A program made the translations under genes and the position numbers. 64,000 bases of DNA from assembly GCA_019054805.1 (NCBI GenBank), contig JAHQIY010000036.1:1-64000 (forward strand). The letters are read 5' to 3'. Under the pieces are notes generated by a model. That model searched no databases. It saw only the letters and a list, made by a program, of their open reading frames with translations, and was not told the DNA's origin. Of this stretch, positions 55,801-63,080 are shown piece by piece; positions within the stretch are counted from its first letter, which is position 1; the number at the start of each line of letters is the position of its first letter. Source of the DNA: Brachionus manjavacas. Its lineage: Eukaryota > Rotifera > Eurotatoria > Ploima > Brachionidae.

Positions 55801-58299
55801 GAAACATGCAAGTGATTACCAATCACTGAGTTTTCAAAACACTGCAGAATGTTCAATTTTTTAGCTACGATAATTATTAATAGCTGAAATTCAAGAGCGC
55901 AAAAAGTTCTACATGATACAATTTTCAGGAGTCCAAAAAGTTTAAAGGACAAGAAATTAGGCGACTTCGAAAAAGAGCAAAAAACCCATTTTTTGACGTT
56001 TTTCAGATAGCTTTTTTGCAATGAATTTTTCGAATAATGGAAAACCAAAGATACCACTAGATAGATCTTGAAATTTTCTTGACTTTGGCCTTTACAGATA
56101 AAAAAATGGTAAAAGATTTGAAAAGTTATGCGTATGCGAAACATGCAAGTGATTACCAATCACTGAGTTTTCAAAACACTGCAGAATGTTCAATTTTTTA
56201 GCTACGATTATTATTAATTGCTCATATTCAAGAGCGCTAAAAGTTCATCATGATACTATTTACAGGAGTCAAAAAAGTTAAAAGGATAAGAAATTAGGCG
56301 ACTTCGAAAAAGAGCAAAAAACCCATTTTTTGACGTTTTTCAAAAAGGTTTTTTGCAATGAATTTTTCAAATTATGGAAAACCGAAGTTACCACTAGATA
56401 GATCTTGAAATTTTCTTGACTTTGGCTTTTACAGATCAAAAATAGGTCAAAGATTTGAAAAGTTATTCGTATGCGAAACATGCAAGTGATTAGCAATCAC
56501 TGAGTTTTCAAAACACTGCAGAATGTTCAATTTTTTAGCTACGATAATTATTAATAGCTGAAATTCAAGAGCGCAAAAAGTTCTACATGATACAATTTTC
56601 AGGAGTCCAAAAAGTTTAAAGGACAAGAAATTAGGCGACTTCGAAAAAGAGCAAAAAACCCATTTTTTGACGTTTTTCAGATAGCTTTTTTGCAATGAAT
56701 TTTTCGAATAATGGAAAACCAAAGATACCACTACAAAGATCTTGAAATTTTCTTGACTTTGGCCTTTACAGATAAAAAAATGGTAAAAGATTTGAAAAGT
56801 TATGCGTATGCGAAACATGCAAGTGATTACCAATCACTGAGTTTTCAAAACACTGCAGAATGTTCAATTTTTTAGCTACGATAATTATTAATTGCTCATA
56901 TTCAAGAGCGCTAAAAGTTCTTCATGATACTATTTTCAGGAGTCCAAAAAGTTAAAAGGATAAGAAATTAGGCGACTTCGAAAAAGAGCAAAAAACCCAT
57001 TTTTTGACGTTTTTCAAAAAGGTTTTTTGCAATGAATTTTTCGAATAATGGAAAACCAAAGATACCACTACAACGATCTTGAAATTTTCTTGACTTTGGC
57101 TTTTACAGATCAAAAAAAGGTCAAAGATTTGAAAAGTTATTCGTATGCGAAACATGCAAGTGATTAGCAATCACTGAGTTTTCAAAACACTGCAGAATGT
57201 TCAATTTTTTAGCTACGATTATTATTAATTGCTCATATTCAAGAGCGCTAAAAGTTCATCATGATACTATTTACAGGAGTCAAAAAAGTTAAAAGGATAA
57301 GAAATTAGGCGACTTCGAAAAAGAGCAAAAAACCCATTTTTTGACGTTTTTCAAATAGGTTTTTTGCAATGAATTTTTCAAATTATGGAAAACCGAAGTT
57401 ACCACTAGATAGATCTTGAAATTTTCTTGACTTTGGCTTTTACAGATCAAAAAAAGGTCAAAGATTTGAAAAGTTATTCGTATGCGAAACATGCAAGTGA
57501 TTAGCAATCACTGAGTTTTCAAAACACTGCAGAATGTTCAATTTTTTAGCTACGATAATTATTAATAGCTGAAATTCAAGAGCGCAAAAAGTTCTACATG
57601 ATACAATTTTCAGGAGTCCAAAAAGTTTAAAGGACAAGAAATTAGGCGACTTCGAAAAAGAGCAAAAAACCCATTTTTTGACGTTTTTCAGATAGCTTTT
57701 TTGCAATGAATTTTTCGAATAATGGAAAACCAAAGATACCACTACAAAGATCTTGAAATTTTCTTGACTTTGGCCTTTACAGATCAAAAAAAGGTCAAAG
57801 ATTTGAAAAGTTATTCGTATGCGAAACATGCAAGTGATTAGCAATCACTGAGTTTTCAAAACACTGCAGAATGTTCAATTTTTTAGCTACGATTATTATT
57901 AATTGCTCATATTCAAGAGCGCTAAAAGTTCATCATGATACTATTTACAGGAGTCAAAAGTTAAAAGGATAAGAAATTAGGCGACTTCGAAAAAGAGCAA
58001 AAAACCCATTTTTTGACGTTTTTCAAATAGGTTTTTTGCAATGAATTTTTCAAATTATGGAAAACCGAAGTTACCACTAGATAGATCTTGAAATTTTCTT
58101 GACTTTGGCTTTTACAGATCAAAAAAAGGTCAAAGATTTGAAAAGTTATTCGTATGCGAAACATGCAAGTGATTAGCAATCACTGAGTTTTCAAAACACT
58201 GCAGAATGTTCAATTTTTTAGCTACGATAATTATTAATAGCTCAAATTCAAGAGCGCTAAAAGTTCTTCATGATACTATTTTCAGGAGTCCAAAAAGTT
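46840..58299. repeat. Gene-proximal satellite sector with mixed 2- and 3-monomer higher-order periods
   Basis: Monomer junctions alternate between agttaaaagg and agtttaaagg. The second form lies near 47176, 48183, 49193 (as aatttaaagg), 50540, 51553, 52567, 53242, 53916, 54254, 54928, 55264, 55938, 56610 and 57623. Most gaps are about 1010 bp (three units) up to 52.6 kb, then about 674 bp (two units), with some of 337. From 52.9 kb the other class also carries aaaaggataag. Monomers ending in gctgaaattc plus tttcagg precede the agtttaaagg class. The sector is a partly formed higher-order repeat in which dimer and trimer registers are mixed by unequal exchange. Confidence 0.75.
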
Positions 58300-58313
58300 A
58301 AAAGGACAAGAAA
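55500..58313. repeat. Terminal satellite monomers with their own variant set
   Basis: The last eight or so monomers share variants rare or absent elsewhere: taattgctcatattcaag, gcgctaaaagttc(a/t)tcatgatact, agttattcgtatgcg, the dyad-loop change gattagcaatcac, and ctacaaagatcttg (ctacaacgatcttg near 57070, which destroys the BglII site). They remain well aligned to the rest of the array, and the final complete unit is close to consensus. They form a locally homogenised edge, not a decayed one. A few of these variants (gcgctaaaagttcttcatgatac) also occur near 1983 and 9055. Confidence 0.75.
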
Positions 58314-58614
58314 CTGAAAATAATAAATAAATAAAGATTATTTTTTTATTTCTAAATTCTTTTTGAAATTTTATGGAGAGTTGTTTTTTTTTAGTTGAGC
58401 TGAACATGTGGTCGGATACACTAATGATAGTTCAATCTTTTTTTCTCTATCTAATCTTTATTGATTAATATTTAAGAAAACAAATTTATGTCCCTTTAAG
58501 TAATCAATAATTTTATCTTGAACTTGAAGATTTTAACCAAAGATAAATTCAACAATTCGATATAAATGCGACATTAAAAAAAATACATTTTGTTTATGAA
58601 AATTTATTTAAAAA
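58314..58614. other. Satellite-gene junction and 5' flank of PYROXD2
   Basis: The last satellite match ends at gacaagaaa; from 58314 the sequence is unrelated AT-rich DNA starting with a short run of aata repeats (58318-58336). No target-site duplication, terminal repeat or transposon end is visible at the junction. A pyrimidine run ending in AG (about 58384-58394) resembles a splice acceptor and could serve a 5' UTR intron or a spliced leader, but nothing else supports it. No tRNA or other RNA gene was recognised. Confidence 0.6.
58561..58567 (+). promoter_or_regulatory. Possible TATA box for PYROXD2
   Basis: TATAAAT lies 48 bases before the chosen start codon. If used as a TATA box, transcription would start about 58590 and leave a leader of roughly 25 bases, ahead of or overlapping the upstream ATG at 58596. 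In sequence this AT-rich, TATAAA is common by chance, so the call is weak. Confidence 0.22.
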
Positions 58615-58643
58615 ATGCTAAAAAACACTACAAAAATATGTAA
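58596..58643 (+). other. Overlapping upstream ORF (uORF) at the PYROXD2 start
   Basis: An ATG at 58596 opens a 15-codon frame that ends at TAA 58641-58643, overlapping the main ATG (58615) out of frame. Another mini-frame (ATG CGA CAT TAA) lies at 58566-58577. If the leader includes 58596, scanning ribosomes would meet this ATG first (gtttATG context, with T at -3). It could lower translation of the main frame, or the real transcript start could lie downstream. Confidence 0.3.
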
Positions 58644-60463
58644 TATTGACTTAAAAGGTCAATTATGGAGAAATTATGGCACAAATGACTTCAAAAATAT
58701 AAAATCAAAATATGATGCAATTGTCATTGGTGCTGGTCACAATGGTCTAGTAGCTGCAAACTATTTGGCTAAATATTCGCCTAAGCCTCTAAAAATTTGC
58801 TTGTTAGAACAGCGCCATGTAGTTGGCGGAGCAGCAGTAACCGAGGAGATAATACCTGGCTTTAAATTTTCTCGAGCTTCTTATTTACTAAGCCTTTTTC
58901 GGCCTCAAATTATCCAAGATTTAGATCTGATGCGACATGGAATTTTGAAATTTTACACTCGTAATCCATCGTCGTACACTCCACTTTTAGAGACCGATTC
59001 CCAATACACAAAATCTACTTCATTGACTTTATCTTCTAATTCAAAATTCAATTATGAGCAAATAGCAAAGTTTTCGTCTAAAGATGCGCAAAATTTTGAA
59101 AGATACGAAAATTGGTTGAATAACGTTTGTGAGTTCCTGGAACCTTTTATGGACAAATCGCCACCAAGTGCACAATTCATTAAAAAATCAAGCACTCTCG
59201 CAAAATTAAGATACTTGAAACAATATGTGCCAGATTTGAAAACAGCAAAATTTTTTGCTCACAATTTTGATGATTTATTTCGTTTGTTTAGCGAGCCTGC
59301 AGCTAATTTACTAAACGAATGGTTTGAGTCTGATGTTTTGAAAGCTACACTGGCCACAGACTCAGTTATTGGGGCATTTTTGTCGCCATACTCAGAAGGC
59401 TCGGCCTATGTTTTACTGCATCACATAATTGGGGGCATTGATGGCCAAAAAGGTGATTGAATTATTAAATAAAAAGAATTGATTTAAATATTTTTATTTA
59501 AAAATAAATTTTTATCCAGGTGTCTGGGCATATGTAGAGGGCGGAATGGGTTCTTTATCTAATTGTTTAGCGAAAAATTTGGAATCATTTGGAGACCAAG
59601 TTGAAATTTATGTATCACAAGAAGTTGATAAAATTGAACTGGAAGAAAGCGATCAAGGCTTAAGATCAAAAGGTGTTTTGCTTAAAAATGGAACTTTTAT
59701 AGAAAGTGATTGTATTCTCAGCAATTGTACTCCGAGAATAACATTTGAAAAATTTCTAAAATCTTATGATTTAGAAAAAAGTCAAGACGATCAAGTAGCT
59801 AGTTTTATAAAACGCATCAAAAATATAAATTATGATAGTGGCACAATGAAAATCAATCTTGGAGTCAATAGACTTCCTAATTTTACAGCAAATCCAAATT
59901 TATTCCATAACAAACCAATGCCACATCATCAATGCACAATTCACATTAATTGTGAAAACATGCAGTTACTAGACGATGCTTTCACAGAAACTAAAATGTT
60001 CAACAGACCATCTGAGACACCTATGATTGAAATGGTCATTCCGTCATCCCTAGATCCCACGCTTGCACCTAATGGTTCACATGTTGTTCTCCTATTTTGT
60101 CAATATTTTCCGATTGACAGAGAAAATAATGCTCAGAGCAAACAAAAATATGCAGAAATTGTTTTCAATTCGATTGAAAAATACGCACCAGGCTTTAAGG
60201 ATTCAATAATTGGCATAGACATTTTGGCACCATTTGACTTGGAGCAAACTTTTGGCTTAAGTGGAGGAAATATATTTCATGGCGCAATGCCATTAAGCCA
60301 ACTGTTCATCAATAGACCTGTCAGTGGATGGTCATCGTACAAAACTCCTATAAAAAATCTTTATCTGGCAGGAAGCGGGGCTCATCCAGGAGGTGGTGTT
60401 ATGGGAGCTCCTGGAAGGCTCGCTGCACTTGAATGCTTATCAAATATGAAAAATAAATTCTAA
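58615..60463 (+). CDS. PYROXD2-like FAD-dependent oxidoreductase (2 exons, 593 aa)
   Basis: Join 58615-59452 and 59520-60463 (1782 nt with TAA). A 67-bp intron (59453-59519, GTGATT...ATCCAG) rejoins GGIDGQKG with VWAYVEGGMGSLSN, matching the continuous motif of animal PYROXD2; without splicing, exon 1 stops after two further codons. Length is close to the human protein (about 581 aa). Domains: an N-terminal stretch of about 32 residues rich in K, suggesting a mitochondrial signal; a Rossmann FAD/NAD-binding fold with AIVIGAGHNGLVAA (GAGHNG at 39-44) and acidic Glu65 at the end of the second strand; GGAAVTEE (71-78); the family signature PGFKFSRASYLLSLFRPQI; NEWFESDVLKATLATDSVIGA; and a C-terminal GAHPGGGVMGAPGR (566-579) FAD-contacting motif. 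The family belongs to the phytoene desaturase/amine oxidase fold. The human protein is mitochondrial; its exact substrate is not settled. Both exons are intact. Confidence 0.95.
59453..59519 (+). other. PYROXD2 intron 1 (67 bp)
   Basis: The intron starts GTGATT and ends TATCCAG, in phase 1 (one base of Gly280 before it). It contains in-frame stops and is almost pure A/T, unlike the flanking exons. Donor and acceptor share a G, but only this placement restores the family sequence QKGVWAYVEGG. Confidence 0.92.
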
Positions 60464-60569
60464 ACTTTTGTAAATTTTATTAAAATAAATTGTTAAATAA
60501 ATCTTTTTTAATTTAAATTATGATGAAATATTCAGAATTTTTTCAATCATTTTTTTAATTAAAAACAAA
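60464..60569 (+). promoter_or_regulatory. Short PYROXD2-PARL intergenic region with poly(A) signals
   Basis: Only 106 bp separate the PYROXD2 stop from the PARL start. AATAAA hexamers at 60484-60489 and 60496-60501 (and 60452-60457 just inside the coding end) fit PYROXD2 3' processing. A possible acceptor, ttcag, at 60531-60535 lies 35 bases before the PARL ATG. There is little room for an independent promoter, so read-through or spliced-leader expression of PARL is conceivable; this is inference. Confidence 0.5.
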
Positions 60570-61798
60570 ATGAATTTGAGTAGAAACTTATTCAAAGGGG
60601 TTTTAAATAAGAAATTAATTTTTCAATTCGATGGACATAAGAGAGCATTTAGATTAAGTGAAAAAAACTTTCAAAAATCCTTCAATACACGCTCATCAGT
60701 ATCAACCAAAACTTTCAAACTTCCGGCTAGTTCAATTATTTTAAGATCGGCGATTTTCACTGCTGGAGTAAGAGAAAAAAGAAATGCGTTAATAATTTCT
60801 AAAATTGTTAATCTAGTTTACAGGAACTTGCTATTCAATAGCCGTGATAGTCAACTATGAACGTGTCAGAATGAAAAAACAAATCTCTTTTGGAGATTAT
60901 CCAAAATTTTCAGAATTCAGACAAAAAGTTACTTTTTCGAACTAGATTTAATTAAAAACCCTAAAAAAAATTATTATTAAGATTAACAATTATTGGAATA
61001 GTTTACCGGATGTAAAAAAAGTTGCAGCGCTTATTGTTTTTGCCAATTCGTTTATCTTTATTGCTTGGAGAGTACCAGCTCTCCAAAACATAATGCGCAA
61101 ATATTTTCTTCTCTCACCTGCTTCTGGTATAAGTTCTCAAATGATATTTTCGACTTTCAGTCATATGCAGCTCTTTCATATATTTTTCAACATGCTTGCT
61201 TTGTACAGTTTGTCTGATTTAATTAGTAAAATATTACCAGTGGAACAATTTGCTGCTTATTATTTGTCCAGTGGCGTTTTTGCTTCGTTTATGTCAACTT
61301 TTTTCAAAGTTCTTAGATCGAACCATCACTCAATGAGCTTGGGGGCAGTAAGATTTATTTTCAAATGAGAAAAAATACTCAAAAAAGTTTAATTTAAGTC
61401 AGGAGCAATTGTAAGTTGTTTTGCTCTTTCGAGTCTTGTTTTTCCGAATTCCAAGTTTTATGTTTTTCCAATACCATTTGAAATAGAAGCCCAGACTGTA
61501 TTAATAATTTAAAATAAAAATTATTTAAAATAAAAATTAATTAATCAAGCAATCTTTTTAGTTGTTCAAATTTTTGGTTGGATTTGACTTGTTTTTTTTG
61601 CTAATTGGATCGAAAAAAATGGACCATGCAGCTCATCTTGGAGGAGCTCTTTACGGATGGTAAATTGAATAAAATTATTTTATTAATATAACTTAAATTT
61701 AATTAAGGTTGTTTTTTTCATTCGGACCAAATTTGATAAATAGTTTTCAAACTTATATTATCAAAAAGTGGAAGAGCATTAGGTCTTCTAAAAACTAA
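60570..61798 (+). CDS. PARL-like mitochondrial rhomboid protease (6 exons, 320 aa)
   Basis: Join 60570-60767, 60817-60927, 60982-61347, 61399-61497, 61562-61659 and 61708-61798 (963 nt with TAA). Splicing restores family sequence at each join: FTAG+FTGTCYSIAV, FRQK+INNYWNSLPD, SLGA+SGAIVS, EIEAQT+LFKFLVG and ALYG+WLFFSFG. The first 50 residues are basic with few acids (mitochondrial targeting). An extra N-terminal membrane segment (about 56-78) precedes the six-helix rhomboid core, the 1+6 layout of PARL. Catalytic features: HxxxN (His169, Asn173) in helix 2, GASG nucleophile Ser226 after helix 3, and His283 in DHAAHLGG in the last helix. WRVP (132-135) matches the pre-core loop. PARL in the inner membrane cleaves PINK1, PGAM5 and similar single-pass proteins. 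At 320 aa it is shorter than human (379), mainly at the N terminus. Start chosen for A at -3 and targeting-like N terminus. Confidence 0.93.
60768..60816 (+). other. PARL intron 1 (49 bp)
   Basis: GTAAGA...AATCTAG, phase 0. The nearby alternative acceptor TTTACAG (ending 60822) would lose two codons (Phe67, Thr68) of the conserved FTAGFTG, so the upstream AG is preferred; both keep the frame. Confidence 0.8.
60928..60981 (+). other. PARL intron 2 (54 bp) with unusual donor
   Basis: GTTACT...ATTAAG, phase 0. The donor departs from the GTAAGT consensus, but joining K103 to I104 gives FRQKINNYWNSL, which follows the known PARL pattern FRKEINKWWNNL. Without splicing the frame stops at TAG 60943-60945. 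Confidence 0.8.
61348..61398 (+). other. PARL intron 3 (51 bp), inside the catalytic GASG motif
   Basis: GTAAGA...TTTAAG, phase 0, falling between Ala225 and catalytic Ser226. Failure to splice stops the protein 7 codons on (TGA 61366-61368) without the serine. Confidence 0.9.
61498..61561 (+). other. PARL intron 4 (64 bp)
   Basis: GTATTA...CTTTTTAG, phase 0. Joining here gives the same spacing of 32 residues between the PxxF of the loop and the DHAAH motif as in human PARL. Confidence 0.85.
61660..61707 (+). other. PARL intron 5 (48 bp)
   Basis: GTAAAT...AATTAAG, phase 2, splitting Trp291. It joins GALYG to WLFFSFG and gives a 30-codon last exon ending in a basic tail. Confidence 0.85.
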
Positions 61799-61864
61799 TT
61801 ATGGTGTAATTAATTTTATGGTCTACTGTCGGTTATTTCAATTGAATTACTTATCTCAATTTTT

Positions 61865-61870
61865 AATAAA
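61865..61870 (+). promoter_or_regulatory. PARL poly(A) signal AATAAA
   Basis: A canonical AATAAA lies 67 bases after the PARL stop codon. This is the first such hexamer downstream, giving a short 3' UTR like that of its neighbour. Confidence 0.6.
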
Positions 61871-62245
61871 ACATTAATATAAAGCAAGATTTTTTAATTT
61901 TGCTAGCAATTTTAACATTAAATTAAAAAAATAATAATTGTCCCTATTCTATCCTAGTGGATAATGGTATTATTTTTATTTTGTGAACAGTTTTAACATT
62001 ATTGATTATTTTTTATTGAAAAAAAATCAAATAGAATTAAATCAATATAGAGCTTTTTTTCGGCAAATTGAAATTTGAGATCAAGATTAAAATATCAAAA
62101 TATTAAATGGCATATTGTATTTTGATAAAAGAGAAAAAAAAATTTTTTTCTAGCAATTATTTGATATGTTTTGTGAAGTTTATTTTCATATTTAAATTTT
62201 TAAATATCCCTTTTATTGAACTATAATAGGTTTAAAGCTTTGAAG
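61871..62245. other. AT-rich non-coding DNA downstream of PARL
   Basis: No gene is seen on either strand; stops are frequent in all frames. One small inverted repeat, TATCAAAATA (62093-62102) with TATTTTGATA (62118-62127), could form a 10-bp stem with a 15-base loop. No RNA gene or transposon end is recognised. Confidence 0.5.
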
Positions 62246-62246
62246 A

Positions 62247-62739
62247 CATGTTGAAGTTTATGATCAAATGATCAAATGCTCAATTAAAAAGTAAGCATAA
62301 TAATTTCTTAAATTAACGAAATGATTTTTTTTTTATTGGTAATGATTTAACATATTATGCTACAGTCTCAAAAAATTATTTTAAGTTGATCATAAAATAA
62401 ATGGATTAATAATCGATTTTTAGAATTAAAAAGAGTACAAAATCCGAAAGACAAAAAACTTAACTTCAAAAAACCTAATAATATTTTATGTTAAGAAAAA
62501 AATTTATTTATTTGCATTATTAACTTTACTAAAAAATCAAAAATAATCGATCATTTTAGTTAATTTTGAACGAACTATTAATTTAAAATTTTTTTTTTTT
62601 GAAATTTTAATTTAACAAACTATGTTAATCAATGTTACATCAAGAATTTTATAAAATTCTACCTAAATCTTCAGGAAATTTATTATTATATATAAAATGA
62701 GCAATTTGATATAAAGTTTTGATCATAAACTTCAACATG
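62247..62739. repeat. Inverted repeat pair, 22-bp perfect arms
   Basis: The 22 bases at 62247-62268 are the exact reverse complement of 62718-62739. Similarity continues imperfectly for about 30 bases into the interval (atcaaatgctcaa against atcaaattgctca). The right arm belongs to the decayed reverse-transcriptase fragment read on the minus strand, so the left arm may be a second piece of the same element in plus orientation. A MITE with terminal repeats is less likely because the arms are not at recognisable element ends. Confidence 0.6.
62643..62660. repeat. 18-bp perfect palindrome AGAATTTTATAAAATTCT
   Basis: The 18 bases read the same on both strands with no spacer. It lies just beyond the recognisable reverse-transcriptase remnant. 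In this AT-rich context it could be chance; no function is claimed. Confidence 0.6.
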
Positions 62740-63080
62740 CCGTTTTGAATAGATTCTACTAAAAATATTTAAAAAAAAATTATGCAGATAAGAAACTTCG
62801 ATCATTTGTAAATTCTTTAGGGTAAAGAATGATTTGAATGCTGTTTTTATTCTTGATTCTACTTGATCCTTGTTATTATTTTTTTGTTCAGTATTACTCC
62901 AAGATATCTAAGTTTGTCTGCATTTTTTATCTCTTGATTATAAATTTGTGGTTTAGCTTCTGTACCTTTAAATTTTTCACCAAAGACAATGTCGACCAAT
63001 TATTATACATTACATGTCTAATAATGTTTAATATTTAATTTTTAAAAATTATCAAAATCATCAGATAAATTAAGTTTTAA
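62695..63080 (-). pseudogene. Decayed non-LTR (LINE) reverse transcriptase fragment
   Basis: Reading the minus strand from about 63075 downward gives, in pieces and with frame changes, FDNF and KLNIK, then IVFGEKFKGTEAKPQIYNQ, EIKNADKLRYLGVILNKK, and after a shift in an A-run (about 62880-62888) DQVESRIKTAFKSFFTLKNL. The order K-N-IK ... IVFG ... YLGV ... RI.KA..aFF.L.NL is the hallmark of the region after the YADD box in non-LTR reverse transcriptases. RYLGVIL is at 62889-62909 and FKSFFTLKNL at 62809-62838. Stops interrupt the part above 62995. No catalytic YADD, endonuclease or poly(A) tail is visible, so it is a dead internal fragment. The clade (CR1, Jockey, RTE or other) cannot be set by eye. 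Confidence 0.65.

Larger units (their letters stand above)
1..58313. repeat. 337-bp satellite DNA array, 173 monomers, open at left edge
   Basis: A head-to-tail tandem array fills this stretch. Using aaaagg as the phase point, repeats start at 4, 341, ... and the last full unit ends at 58299, giving 173 units averaging 336.97 bp; 14 bases of a 174th precede unique DNA. All units share one orientation. Fixed landmarks in order are ggcgacttcg, a block of A and T tracts, ctagatagatcttg (BglII AGATCT), ttttacagat, the dyad AGTGATTACCAATCACT, gcagaatg, tagctacgata and caggagtc. Variation is mostly single-base and confined to a limited set of recurring sites, as expected from homogenisation by unequal exchange or gene conversion. 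I recognise no named satellite family. A centromeric, pericentromeric or satellite-rich accessory-element location is possible but not shown by the sequence. Confidence 0.98.

Noticed and set aside
1..58313. CRISPR array
   Set aside because: The 337-bp unit repeats completely with no unique spacers, and the context is eukaryotic.
58413..58440. tRNA or other Pol III gene in the junction region
   Set aside because: No cloverleaf or A/B box pair could be found.
60570..60860. A separate 96-aa protein ending SRDSQL
   Set aside because: The frame past 60767 is intron and out-of-frame exon 2 of PARL; splicing at 60768-60816 restores the conserved FTAGFTG.
61093..61368. A separate 91-aa membrane protein
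   Set aside because: It is most of PARL exon 3 running into intron 3; the exon begins upstream at 60982 and carries the INNYWN...WRVP sequence.
62838..63038. Plus-strand 66-codon hydrophobic frame starting MLFLFLILL
   Set aside because: It is the antisense shadow of the decayed reverse-transcriptase fragment, which explains its composition.
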